64,000 nucleotides of DNA, from assembly GCA_038277395.1 (NCBI GenBank), contig CM076192.1, forward strand, positions 124,879,470 through 124,943,469, read 5' to 3'. A model generated the notes under the pieces. That model did no database searches. It was not told the origin of the DNA and was given only the letters and a program-made list of their open reading frames with translations. The translations under genes and the position numbers were made by a program. The stretch is from Dryocosmus kuriphilus. Taxonomy: Eukaryota; Arthropoda; Insecta; Hymenoptera; Cynipidae. This document shows positions 22,330 through 33,082 of the stretch, piece after piece. Positions within the stretch are counted from its first letter, which is position 1; each line of letters begins with the position of its first letter.

Positions 22330-24420
22330 TTTTAATATAAGTAACCTTAATAATTGTTAGGGATAACAGAAAATGAAAAAAATACAAATTAAACAGAAAA
22401 GATAATTGTTGAAAATACAGATTAAAGAACTATAAACTATCCGAAATTTAAAATTATATATTAATATTGTTGCTATGCAAATTATTGTTAAAGTTAATTT
22501 CATATTACAAAGAATAAACATTCAATTATATTATAAGTAATATTAAAATTGAATGGATTAATAAAAATTGACAAAAAAAATGCAAACTAACAAGAAAGAA
22601 AATTTTCCAAAATTAAAATTAACGAATTATAATCTATGCGAATTTCAAAACAAGAAGGTTTTTAGTTATCGAAAAATAAGAATTCTGGATGATACAAGCA
22701 ACAAATTCAAAAATATCCACAACTAAAATTATTAATTTATTTCTAATTTATCTTATATTAATGTAAAATACTGCAAAAAAATACTTAATTTTAAGTACAT
22801 AATGTTAATAATTGACAGGGCAAATAAAAAATGAGAAAGACACCAATTTTCAAAAAAGAAAATTTTCGAAAATACAGATTAACGAATTATAAATGATTAG
22901 AAATGTATAATAACCAAATTTTTGACCAACTCAAAGTAGAAATGCTGAATTACACAAATAACAAACTAAAAAGATCCGAAATTAAAGCTATTTATTTATT
23001 CATTTATTTAAAATTTATTTAAGAAAGAAATAAAATTAGTGTCAAAAGTATAATTAATATAGTTATTACTAAAATCAAATTAAACTAAAATTACACAAAA
23101 CATATATTTGATTAGAAAATAAACAATATGAATAAATTACCGGGCTAGTAAAAAAATAAAAAAATACGAACTAACAAAAAAAAATGTCGAAAGTAGAAAC
23201 AAACGAATTGTATACTATACGAAATTTAAAGTGACAAGATTTTTAATCAACGAAAAAACTTCTGTATTATAAAAATAAGAAATTTAAAAGTTAAAAAAAA
23301 TTAGAAAGTATTTTTATTAAAAAATAAATATTACTAGTAATTGATGGGTTCAATAAAAAGTGAAAAAATACAGACTAACAAAAAAGAAAATTTTTAAAAA
23401 TACAAATCAATGAGATATAAACTATCCGAAATTTAAATTAAAAAATTTTTAGTCAACGGAAAATAAAAATTCCGAGTTATACAAGTAACAAATTTAAAAA
23501 CATCCGAAATTAAAATGATTCCTTTATTCATTTCGTCAATTTGTATCTTTAAAAAATAAAATTAGTGTTAAAATTATTAATATAACAATCATTATTGAAA
23601 TTAGAATCAACTTAAGCTACGTAGATATTTATTTATAAAAAAAATAATATTAATTATTGATAGGGCTAGTAGAAAAAAAGTACAAATTTCAAAAAAAAAA
23701 AAATTGTCGAACATACAAATTAAAGAATTCTAAAATATCTGAAATTTAAAATAACAAGATTTTTCATTATAGGAAAATAAAAATTCTGAATTATACAACT
23801 AACAAATTTAAAAGTGTCCAAAATCAAGATGACACATTTATTCATTTATTGATCATTTATTTTAAAAAAATTAGAACTACTACAAAAATTATTAAAAATT
23901 AGAAGATAAAGATTGTTATTAAAATTATTGTAATTAAAATATATTTATAATTAGCAATAATAAATATTCAACTATAAGGTATATAATATTAATAAATAAT
24001 GAGACTAATAAAAAATTACAAAGAAATAAACACAAATTAACAAAACTGAATATTGTCGAAAATATAAGTTAAAGAATTATAAACTATCCAAAATTTAAAA
24101 TAACTATATTTTTAATTATCGAAGAATAAAAATTATGACATATTCAAAAAACAAGTTAAAGAATGTGTGCACCTAAATGTATTAATTTATTATAGCATTT
24201 AAAATTTATTTTAAAAAACTGAAATTAGTATTAAAGTTCACAAAAGTTGAATAAAAATTAAAACTGTTACTATTAAAATTATTGTTAAAAGAGCTTAACT
24301 TTAAGTTACCCAAAATAAATATTCAATTATAAGATAAATAATATTACCTATTAACGGATATGGCTAATAAAAAATGACAAAAGCAGTAAAATTACCAAAA
24401 TTACAAAATAATCTTTCAAT
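22330..24420 (+). repeat. AT-rich tandem-like units, 200-355 bp
   Basis: A phrase like TAATTGAYAGGGCTAATAAAAAATG recurs near 22350, 22555, 22808, 23132, 23345, 23655, 23995 and 24350, each followed by ACAAATTAACAAAAAAGAAAATTGTCGAAA-like text and an AACAAGATTTTTAATTATCG-like block. The same family flanks the LINE at 29339-34146 (28900-29320 and 34165-34260). There is no coding potential. Confidence 0.75.
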
Positions 24421-24900
24421 CGGAATGAATCAGATTCAATTACTTTCTTTTAGAGAGGAAGCCGTGGTTCAAGATGTTTCAGCATCTCAGCGATTTACAT
24501 ATGTTTCTAATAAAAATAGGCATCATTATTTATAGGACTTAAAATAACCTAAAAATGGACCCAAACCTCGGAAAACCGTGCACCTTCAGCATTTATAAAT
24601 CAACGTCATAGAAGAAAATTGTTTTCTCAGTGTGGGTTGCTTCTTAAAACTATTCTCTTTAAAAGCAAAGTATCCATGGAGGCACATTTAATATTAAACG
24701 ATCTTGCTCCAATTTCTAGAGTACAGGGTCTGTCCCAAAAGTAAGTTGAATGAACTTGCGTCGCCGAAGCAACCTGCTAGCATGGTGCGCCGAATGACGG
24801 AAAAGATGGTGGGAAATTTAGGGAAGCCAACGATACCCTCGTCAGTTGCCTGCAGACTGTTCCAGTGTGAACATCGCTGCTAGTTCGAACCTTTGTTTTA

Positions 24901-25219
24901 GTGACGCGTCAGAATTTCAAGATGCCGCGGATCAAGAACCAGCGTTACGCGATAAAGTTTTGTGTTGCGCTCAAGAAAATGGGCTCCGAGACCGTTTCCA
25001 TGCAGAGCGAAGCTCATAGCGATAATGCCATGTCACAGAATATGGTTTACCGCTCGCACAAGATGTTCCGAGAGGGCAGAGAGGACAAAGACCGCTCTGG
25101 ACGCCATTCAACATCACATTTCGACCAAAATGAGAAGAAAGTGAGGGAAATGTTGAACTTTGATCGACGCCTGAGTGTTAGAATGCTGGAAGATGAGTGT
25201 AGTATCGCTAAAAGTACTG
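24901..25219 (+). pseudogene. Mariner transposase N-terminus (DNA-binding part)
   Basis: AIKFCVALKKMGSETVSMQS, VYRSHKMFREGREDKDRSGR and EKVREML-like KVREMLNFDRRLSVRMLEDE make up the paired helix-turn-helix region of mariner transposases. It breaks after SIAKST where the hAT-like element begins. The probable start is the ATG at 24922 (MPRIKNQRYAIKFC). Reading continues after 25927 with VTEDLGM. Confidence 0.9.
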
Positions 25220-25919
25220 CAGGCCCTGTACACTAGATAGGTGACTTTGAAGTATTAATTTTTGATCCCGATCGGAGTATACGCTAGATGGTGCAGTGTG
25301 TCTTGCTCTAGCCGCATCACCCAAACCCGTTCCATGGCATCAGCGACTGCGCACGAGTGACCACGAGTGATATATTGCCATGAAAATTGAAACGGTCATT
25401 TTCGCAATTTTCGGTTATGCAGGTCAATTCAGGTTACGTACGAAATGTGGCGAAATGTAGTGAGGATAGAAAGTTTGACTCCTCGAAACATATTCTGCAG
25501 GCATACGAAGTGGATGTGTATCCGCCATTCATGCAACGAAGCGTCCCGAAATTGACGGAGCAGCAAGTGTATTTGAATAAAATGCACAAAATGCGTGTGA
25601 AATTGATGATGCAGGTGCTCAGAAAGACGGCCTTCTTTCACTGCCTTCTATTTCTTCACGAACCACACTTTCATTAAGAAAGCAATAAAAAACAAACAGA
25701 AATTCATAAATAATTATTGTATTAATTATTATTTATGATTTTCAGTTTGCTTGCTATTGCTTTCTTCATTTTATTTAGTTTTTAAGTTTTATTATCTGAA
25801 AACTATCTGGATGTAATCTAAATCTAGATATAATCTATTAGCTTATCTTTGGGATATGAGTATACACTAGATGGCGCCCCTAATCCTTCACTCTTTATCA
25901 TTGGAGTGTACATGGCCTG
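25220..25919 (+). mobile_element. Non-autonomous hAT-like (8 bp duplication) element nested in mariner
   Basis: The 700 bp insert splits the mariner gene. Ends are inverted: CAGGCCCTGTACACT at the left, and CAGGCCATGTACACT read inward from the right. The flanks AAGTACTG (25212-25219) and AGGTACTG (25920-25927) form an 8 bp target duplication with one mismatch, as made by hAT or P-type transposases. Removing insert plus one flank restores the mariner reading. A phrase GTATACRCTAGATGGYGC appears near both ends in direct orientation (25278 and 25860). Confidence 0.82.
25387..25677 (+). CDS. Unidentified 96-codon ORF inside the hAT-like element
   Basis: The ORF is compositionally unlike its AT-rich neighbours. 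It contains FDSSKHILQAYEVDVYPPFM and KLTEQQVYLNKMHKMRVKLM, which look like real protein with a Lys/Met-rich helix. I know no family for it. It carries no recognisable transposase core, so it may be a remnant of the element's own gene or captured host sequence. Translation in vivo is not supported by any signal I can see. Confidence 0.35.
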   Translation: MKRSFSQFSVMQVNSGYVRNVAKCSEDRKFDSSKHILQAYEVDVYPPFMQRSVPKLTEQQVYLNKMHKMRVKLMMQVLRKTAFFHCLLFLHEPHFH

Positions 25920-25927
25920 AGGTACTG

Positions 25928-26568
25928 TGCATGGCAATGTTACGGAAGATTTGGGCATGCTGAAGATCTGCGCGAAGATGGTCCCCAAGGTGCTTTCCGA
26001 TGAAAAAAAGGCTGCTCGTGCAACGATCTCGCGCGACCTCTTGGAACAGTGTGAAGGTGATCCGAATGACCCGGCGTCCAAAAGACAAAGTGCAGAGTGG
26101 TACACGGCAGCTTGTTCGCGCCCAAAAAGGACGAGAATGAGCAAGTCCCCTGCAAAGGCCGTGCTCATATTTTTTTTCGACAAAAGAGGCATTGCCCACT
26201 CAGAGTTTGTGCTATAAGGACGAACAGTGAACAGTCATTTCTACTTGGAAGTCCTGAAAAGGCTCCAAAGAATAGTGAAAAGCGTCAAGAAGGAGATCGA
26301 CAACACGTGGCGTCTTCACCATGACAACGCACCGTCGCCTCAGTCACCGTACAGCCCCGACTTGGCACCAGTGGACTTCTTCTTCTTCCCGATGATCATG
26401 AAGGAACTGAAGGGCTACCATTTCGGGACTTTCGAAGCCGCAAAAGAAGCGACGACGAGGTGCTTGAAGGAGGATCACGCCGTTGTCTTCCAGGGTGTGT
26501 TCACCGACTGGGAAAAACGTTGGCGCCGTTGTTTCGACGCGAAAGGAAGCTGCTTTGAAGAATTTTAG
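25928..26568 (+). pseudogene. Mariner transposase catalytic part, broken
   Basis: After the insertion the gene continues VTEDLGMLKICAKMVPKVLS and ATISRDLLEQCEGDP. The block that normally carries TGDESW, with the first catalytic Asp, is deleted, and the reading resumes at KRQSAEWYTAACSRPKRTR. A stop follows FVL (near 26215). The next frame has NSHFYLEVLKRLQR, WRLHHDNAPS with the second Asp, a small deletion, then PYSPDLAPVDFFFFP with the third Asp and the C-terminal GSCFEEF. It cannot be active. Confidence 0.9.
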
Positions 26569-26642
26569 TTGCTTGTACCTTTATCTGCAATTAATCTTTT
26601 TTCCTGGATTTATTCAGCTTACTTTTGGAACAGACCCTGCAG

Positions 26643-26758
26643 GTAGTGCCCCTGAACTAATAGAAAATTGTAGGGATGCAGAAAAAGTCGATTACTGGGT
26701 TCCGGCAAAGTATGCCGAGTCCGTATGCTCAACTTTCGGAAAAGCATTCAAAGTTTAA
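26643..26758 (+). CDS. Possible alternative last exon (D') of the host gene
   Basis: After CAG (26640-26642) a 116 nt stretch is open in the phase set by exon C: G (split codon), SAPELIENCRDAEKVDYWVP, AKYAESVCSTFGKAFKV, stop at 26756-26758. The start GSAP resembles GPGSAP of exon D, and both have the same length to the stop (116 nt), which suggests a duplicated last exon. The mariner ends exactly at its acceptor, so its own pyrimidine tract has been pushed 1.9 kb away. Use of this exon is unproven. Confidence 0.5.
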
Positions 26759-26861
26759 TTTCTGGGTTATTATTAGTCGGCTCACAAATTAGTATAATTT
26801 AGTAGTCGTAAGTGATGTCTTTTCGAAATCCTTAATGATTAATTAATGTACTTTTTTACAG

Positions 26862-26977
26862 GACCAGGTAGTGCACCCTTCTTGGAACCCAGAGAGAGGG
26901 ATCTTGTTGTACGCCCTGGCTATTCAGGTTATTATTCACAAATGCAGAAAGGACGGTGGGTCTTGGTTTGTGACTAG
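26862..26977 (+). CDS. Exon D, probable last exon of the host gene
   Basis: After TTTTTTACAG the frame joined to exon C reads GPGSAPFLEPRERDLVVRPG then YSGYYSQMQKGRWVLVCD and TAG at 26975-26977. The four exons together give a short C-terminal region of unknown family. Another frame is open slightly longer across the same bases, but it does not fit the phase of exon C. Poly(A) signals follow. Confidence 0.75.
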
Positions 26978-27105
26978 TCACATTCACTTCCTCGTCCAGC
27001 GGGTAATTTGAGATTTAAAATACAGTATAAGAAAATATATTATCAGGGAGTATTCTAAGGGGTAACGTTAAACAAAAGTGCAGCGCGAAAATTGTTCATT
27101 GAAAG

Positions 27106-27111
27106 AATAAA
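27106..27111 (+). terminator. Candidate poly(A) signal AATAAA
   Basis: AATAAA lies 129 bases after the exon D stop, followed by two more AATAAA-like words at about 27125 and 27138. This spacing suits a short 3' UTR. Confidence 0.5.
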
Positions 27112-27319
27112 TAACGAATAATAGAATAAATATAATTAATAAATATATTTTTATATAAGTGTTGAATCTCCTTAGTACATACTCTGCTTATTATAGATAA
27201 AATCCAGTTTTTTCCTGATTAATGGGTATTTTGGTGGATCTAAAAAACGTTCTTCATCCTAGGTTAATTAAATATAAAACTACCTTCACTGAATGTTACA
27301 TCTCAGTGTTGACTTTTCT

Positions 27320-27900
27320 TCAATTACGCAGCTCCACAAGAAAAACATGAAAAAATACTTGCGGCAACCAGACCAACCTTATTATGTCTTCGGGGTCGCT
27401 CAATCCGAATCCAAGCTGAGTTTTGCTCCATCACGTCAGGTTTTTGAGAAAATTGATGTTCTTAGGAATTCCTTTGAAACAATGTAGGGCACCATCCTGA
27501 AGTTCTAGATACTTCTAATAGGCTCAAACTAAAGTTTAAAACTTTTTCCTGAAGATACGTATATATAAAGAAATATGCCATAGTCTCGATCGGTGAAGTG
27601 TGGCGCACGCGGGCCAAAAAAGGCTATTACTGCTCAAGACAGGCGACGGAAACAATTTTTTAGATATAAGTTTCTTAAAGAAAAAGGCTTAACATTTAAT
27701 TTGAGCTCCACTAGAAGTCTCTAAAAGTTCAGGATGGCGCCCTACGTTGTTTCAAAGAAATTGCAAAGAACATCAATTTTCTCAAAAAGCTGACGTAACG
27801 GAGCAAAACTGAGACCGGAATCGGATTAGCGACCCCCAAAACATATAATAGTGTTGGTCTTGTTGCTGCAAGTATTTTTTTTTTTTGCGGATCTGTGCTA
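27320..27900. repeat. Inverted-repeat (foldback-like) element
   Basis: Arms of about 190 bp (27320-27525 and 27703-27900) are inverted copies separated by about 180 bp. Landmarks are GGGGTCGCT(C/A)A(A/T)CCGA, TTTTGCTCC and GAGAAAATTGATGTTCTT at left, with their complements at right. The arms belong to the same family as the 245 bp units at 41160-41905 and 44395-44870 (GGGGTCGCTGAGTCCGAATC). ORFs on both strands are by-products. Confidence 0.8.
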
Positions 27901-28066
27901 TTAATAAGATATAATTGTTCTGGATCAATATCACACTTTTGAGGTGTTGTGACAAGAAGATCACAAATTATATTTTGCACCAATATTAACATAATTACAT
28001 TGTGGTCTTGAATTATACATATATCGCTAATAGTTAAAATAACAAACTTTATACTTTTTCTTACAG

Positions 28067-28099
28067 AATCAACTGATGAACGAAGGGCAAAAACATAAT
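28067..28099 (+). other. Weak candidate mini-exon
   Basis: TTTTTCTTACAG ends at 28066, like the acceptors of exons A-C, and GTAAGC follows at 28100 or nearby (AATGTAAGC). In the phase of the host gene the stretch would give ESTDERRAKT and stop. It lies beyond exon D and the poly(A) signals, so its use is doubtful. Confidence 0.25.
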
Positions 28100-28259
28100 G
28101 TAAGCTAAAATAATTCTTGGCGCCCCTTTCCGTCGGGTCGAAATAATGGAGTTCAATCACCCACGCAGAAGCTAAAGGAATGAAGAATGTTAAAAAATAT
28201 ATAAAATAAAAATATTTAACACTGACACGAATTCTTTTTATTGATATTCGATTAAAATT

Positions 28260-29320
28260 CCACATATATGTTATGATTTCGATTTTTATTAGGTATATAT
28301 GTCAACAAGTTTTTCGTTTGAACACAACTTAAACAAGTTCTGGGGCATTTAAAATTTTCAAGAAATATAATTTGAAAATTGCCTTTTACATCAAATTTTT
28401 TTCTTTACATGTTTGACGCGCAGATATTATTTTTGCTTTAAACAAAATTTAAAATTATAAACTCGACTATTAAAACATAAAAAAAATGAATGTAAGGAAG
28501 TTACATATTTCAGTGATCTTTAATAAAAATTACTAACTGAAATAAAAATAAAATGTAATTTTAAGTGATATCTTTCTTGTTATTGTAAATAACTACTATT
28601 TAATAAAGTAGAAAATAGCTAAAGTAAATATTACATATAATTTCATAAAGAATTATTTACACACATAATCTATTTTACGTTACATTATTCACGACATTTT
28701 TTCTTATATTATTATTGAAAAACTGAAATATTACTACCTCATCACTAAAACCATCAATTACTAATTATGTTGGTAACCCTCCTGCTAACTAGGTTTAGAA
28801 AAATAAATTCTCAAAATAAGGAAATGAACTGGCCCAAAATAGTTTAGCAATATATTCTTTACAGTTATTAACCAAGAGTTTTTGTATACAAATAACAAAT
28901 TTAAAATGCAAATAAAGAAGTTTTAGAAATTATCTAAACCAAAAATACACTTTTCACGACCAATATCCAAATTCAAGTTAAAAGCTGTTAATCAAAATTG
29001 ATTAATTAATCCAAAATAAAAATGATTAATTTATTCATTTATTCGCAATTAAAAAATATTGAAATTACTACAAAGGTTATCCAAGTTAAGAAAAATTAAA
29101 ATTAAATCAAATTCAAGTTCAAATTATCGAACTATAAACGATCCAAAATTTAAAATAACAAGATTTTTAATTTTCAAAAAATGAAGATTCTCAATGATAA
29201 GAATAAAAAAAATTTTAAATATCCAAATTTACAATTATTAATTCGTTAATTTATTAAAAAACTAATTACAAAAAGGTTAGAATCAGTATTAGGACTATTA
29301 AAAATTTTATAACAAATAAA
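28260..29320. other. AT-rich DNA, no gene seen
   Basis: The left half is mixed AT-rich text with a few unique words (TTGGTAACCCTCCTGC near 28770). From about 28900 it belongs to the AT-rich unit family of 22330-24420, into which the following LINE inserted. Confidence 0.65.
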
Positions 29321-29338
29321 ATTATTAGTAATAAGATT
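29321..29338. repeat. LINE target site duplication, left copy
   Basis: ATTATTAGTAATAAGATT matches 34147-34164 with one mismatch in 18. The pair brackets the LINE exactly. Confidence 0.8.
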
Positions 29339-29567
29339 CGTTTGATTGGTTTATTACTCTCCCTTAAGTGTTTGAGGCATCCCTTCCCTTTACATCCTTT
29401 ACAATTTCACTTAACCACTATGCCTTATGCTAATCTTAACCTATTATTGCTTCATTAAGTACAAATTCTTACATAATATCTTATTATTTATTATCCAATC
29501 TAACAAGAGCGCGAGACCTTCCAGGGCTTCCGTTTCCTTTTACCATTACTATTCAAGTCCTTCCAAG

Positions 29568-30352
29568 TCACGCAAAACTAATTTTCCTTCGAGTTTGGTT
29601 TTCTCCTCCCACACACTTACTCTCTTCCCTTTTCTTTTCTAAGCTCTTCACCCAGTTTTCCCTTTGTCCACAACCGCTCAGTATCCACCTAACACTATCT
29701 ACCACGCTCTTTCCCCCTTCCTCTTCGCCTAAGCACCTCTCCAACACGGGCTCCCATGATTCCCTTTCATACCTACATATCCTGCACATCTTCATTTCTT
29801 CACTCATCTAATATTTACATTCATTTATGCCTTCACCTATTCCGAAACGTATCATCATGGCCCACCTGCACTCCTTTTTCAATTTCCCTAAATATTCTGG
29901 GACCTCTTCCATCTTGACGAATTTATACCATTTATTATATTTTGACCCTATAATCTTTTCCCACCTCTTCTCTTTCTGCTTCTTACTCATTTCCCCTTCA
30001 ATTTCCTGCCACCCCCTCACCTCGTCAAACATTCCCCACTCCCTTCTAACTTGCCATCTCCCTTCCTCCCATTTTGAATGCCTCGTGTTACGCCTCCTCC
30101 CTCTGTTTATTAATTCCTGTCGGCACGCTTGTGCTATTTTTGCTACACTTACACCTCTTAAGTTTCTCTTCGAAATTCCAGACCCTTCTTCTTCGCCTTA
30201 TCACCAATTTTTCTCTCCCTGTTTCTCCTCTCAACACATAACCTGGGCAGTTCCAGCTTACTCCTATAACCTATCTCAGAAATCTTTCTTGCATGTTTTC
30301 TGCCTTCTTGTACTCCTTCCATCCCCGTATTTCCACTCCATAACACGACCAT
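29568..30352 (-). pseudogene. LINE ORF2 C-terminal region
   Basis: Three pieces occur in order on the minus strand: 30158-30352 (basic post-RT, LPRLCVERRNRERKIGDKAK), 29808-30032 (YNKWYKFVKMEEVPEYLGKL, ending ECKY at a stop) and 29568-29807 (KMCRICRYERESWEPVLERC). The CXXC...C pattern is complete here, unlike copy 1, and resembles the nucleic-acid binding zinc ribbon at the end of many LINE proteins. It ends a few residues after KRREESKCVGG-type text. Confidence 0.8.
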
Positions 30353-30487
30353 ACCAGCGAGTCAAACACCAATAATCCCATCTTCCAGTCCTCTTTGAAT
30401 CTTCTTTTTCCAATCCCCACACGTGACCCATCACCTTGCTCGCACTTTCCATCCTTTTTTCACCTGTAGCTCATTTCCACCTCCCGC

Positions 30488-31170
30488 TTAGAACCAAAAT
30501 CCTAAATAAAAAAATTCCTCTACCATTTCCACCACTTCTCCATTTATCTTCAATCCATAATTTAATTCGTTCTTTCTCTTCCTAAAACATTCTATTTTTG
30601 TCTTCGTCACATTAATTGTCAAATCTTTCCCTCCACCATACTCTTCAAATCCATTCATTAGCAAGCTCATTCCATTTTCATTCTCTGCTGGAAGCACCAC
30701 ATCGTCCGCTTACGCTAATGAGTATATTCTTTTATTTCCTAGCACTGTACATCCTTTACCATTCTTTTCCATTTTCTCTTTTAGGTCTGCTAACATTATG
30801 CTAAATAACAATGGACTAAGCGGGCACCCTTGCCTGAGACCCCTCCCTGTCCAAAAGTCCTCCCCTTTCCGTTCCTCGATCCTCACCCTTGTCGTCGTCT
30901 CCGTAAAGACCTCTTTTATCCTCTCCATCAACCCCTCGTGGACCTCCCTTCCTCTCATTGCCTTCTATAAAACTTCCTATTCACCGAGTCGAAAGCTGCC
31001 TTAAAATCCACGAAGAGTGCAACTAGCTTTCCTTTCTTCTGTCCCAGGTTCTCGTTGGCTAGATAATTCAGAACGAAAATGTTATCTACTGTTCCCATCC
31101 ACTTCCCGAATCCTGTTTGATTGTGTGAATACTTCCTTTCTCTTCTACCTGTTATTCTAATCTCTTCCTA
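30488..31170 (-). pseudogene. LINE ORF2 reverse transcriptase
   Basis: Reading from 31130 downward gives HNQTGFGKWMGTVDNIFVLN, then KAAFDSVNRK-type text near 31010. The 30710-30958 part has GEDFWTGRGLRQGCPLSPLL and FSIMLADLKEKMEKNGKG. The catalytic box reads SLA-stop-ADDVVL: the Tyr codon of YADD has become TAA at about 30709-30711. After that, GLKINGEVVEMVEEFFYLGF is the usual post-palm block. Confidence 0.88.
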
Positions 31171-31419
31171 AGCACCTCCATGAAATTTTATACGTTACTG
31201 ACATGAGAGTGGTTCCTCTATATTCTTCCACTTTTCTACCCATACCTTTCTTTAATAATGGAACTATCAGACCTGTTCTCCTATCCTTGGGCCATCCTTC
31301 CCCTCTCTCCATAATCTTCTACATACTTCCCAGATCACTTCTCTAATCCTCCTTTCTCCAAATTTCAACGCTTCATCCTCCATCCCATTCTCTCCTGCCG
31401 CCTTGTTTCTTTTTAACTT

Positions 31420-32430
31420 CTAAATTGCTTGATTCACCTCCTCTCTGGCCACCTCATTTCCCCCCTCCATTCCTCCCTCCTTGCACTTTCTGCCTTCCCT
31501 CTTCACCTTGCTATCCACGCCTCCTAGCAATTTCTTGAAGTATACCGTCCATTCCTCCATATTTATATCTTCATTGATTCCTTTCCATCCACACCTCTCT
31601 CTATTGATCACCTCCCATTCTCCTCCTTCCTTTATAGCTTTCTTTCTTGTCACTCCCTCCTTCTCTTCTCCCTCTCTTCTCCCATTCCAATATTTCAACG
31701 TTGCAATTACCGGGAAGTGTTCTGACCCTATTTCGTTCCCTACCTCCATTCTTTCCAACAGCCTCCTTATCCTTTCGTCTGCCAGAATGTAGTCTATTAC
31801 TGTTTCTCCTTTTCCTGCAAATGTAATCTCTCCTTCCTCATCCGCCTCCGAGTTCCCACTACAAATGAATCACCCTGTTTCTCCCAGAATTTACACCAGA
31901 ATCCTACCCTCCTAGTCCACCTGTTTATGTTCCGATTTCCTCCTGAAAGTCTCACTCTCTTCATCCCATATTTCCCCTCCTTGTTCCCCTGTCCAAGCAT
32001 TCAGATCGCCTCCTATCAAAACCAGTTCATCATCCTTTTTCGCCACCCATTTCTTAATCAAACTCCAACCATCTTCTTCCCCCCTTCTACTGTAGATGCA
32101 AACTATCTTCACATTTCTTCTTCCTATCTTCACCATTCTCGTCATTACTCCATCTGTTTCCTTAAATCCCTTTTCTATTCTCTCTTCACCTACCAACTCA
32201 TTCCTTACTCCTGACACCATGTCCCCTTTCTTTCTTCCCTTTACCTTCTCTTTCCTTGCCTCTTGCATCTTCCATATATATCCCTTGGACAACTTCCCCT
32301 TCAACCTTCTCCAATCCTTCTCATCTACCTAGGTTTCGCTCAACGTCACTACATCCCATTTCTTCACTTCTTCCCAGAATCCTTCATCTTTATTCATTAG
32401 CCCTGATACATTCCAAAACGCTACTCTCAT
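31420..32430 (-). pseudogene. LINE ORF2 start and AP-type endonuclease
   Basis: ORF2 starts at ATG 32428-32430 (MRVAFWNVSGLMNKDEGFWE). Asn in FWNVSG and Glu in LSET are the first active-site positions, then a TAG replaces the usual Trp after SET. ELVLIGGDLNAWTGEQGGEI carries the Asp and Asn of the GDxN box. The last box reads GSEHFPV where SDH is expected, so the catalytic Asp is Glu here. Frame changes lie near 31920 and 31770. The 31420-31758 part covers the linker to RT. Confidence 0.88.
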
Positions 32431-33082
32431 TTCTTTTTTCCTTCCTTTCTCCCTTCTTTCTTTTTTACGAACCCTCCCTATTTTTGTGGAAACCGCGACG
32501 CTCCGCCTTCTCCTCCTTCTTTCCTTTCACCCTCTACTGTTTCCATTATTTCTTCCCTTCTACCATTAGCCTTTGTTCCTTCCCCTCGTCGCCATGTACC
32601 GTCCCTATACAGTTAACACAATATTTCTTCCTCTTCATCCCATATCTACACATTACCGATTACCCATATCCTGTCTTTCACTATCCATACATTGTTCCCT
32701 TTCATTCTTTCACTCCACTCTCTCTGTTTCATTATCCACATACTTCTTTTTAGATTCCACGCCATATCCTCCTCTATGCTCTCTTCCCTCCCCTTTAAAG
32801 CTTTCTTTCTTTTTTCTCATAATATTATCTTTTTCTTCCTCACTTCTCACTTTCACTATATATACCTCGATTTACCTTTATTACTCCTTCTGACTCCATT
32901 TACCTCTTCCACATGCACTTTTTTCCCAATTCACCCTAACAAACTTTCCACTTCTTCCCTTCCTGATTCACTATCATTTAATCACTATATTTCTACTACG
33001 TTTCGTCTTCTCTTCTTTTTCCGCTTTCCTTTATAATTCTCTCAATCTTGATTTCATTCTCGCATTTTCTAAGATAACATTC

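Larger units (their letters stand above)
24724..26639 (+). mobile_element. Mariner element, interrupted by a hAT-like insertion
   Basis: Terminal inverted repeats are CAGGGTCTGTCCCAAAAGTA at the left and its imperfect reverse at 26615-26639. The left target TA is at 24722-24723. At the right the expected TA reads CA (26640-26641). Without the 708 bp insertion it is about 1.2 kb, the usual mariner size. The transposase is in pieces and lacks its first catalytic Asp block. It lies in the last intron of the host gene. Confidence 0.92.
21052..26861 (+). other. Large intron between exons C and D
   Basis: GTAATG...TTACAG, 5.8 kb. The first part repeats the post-exon words (ATTTCATGG near 21150). 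From 22330 to 24420 it consists of related AT-rich units. From 24724 to 26639 it holds a mariner element. An alternative terminal exon lies at 26643-26758. A stretch after TTACTTTCTTTTAG at 24463 is open for 29 codons in phase but has no donor. Confidence 0.65.

Noticed and set aside
24454..24560. Possible exon after TTACTTTCTTTTAG in the large intron
   Set aside because: It is open in phase for 29 codons, but no donor fits and composition returns to AT-rich, so I left it out of the gene model.
27729..28265. 178-codon minus-strand ORF
   Set aside because: It begins in unique AT-rich DNA and runs into the right arm of the inverted repeat. The C-terminal part is repeat-derived and no domain is visible.
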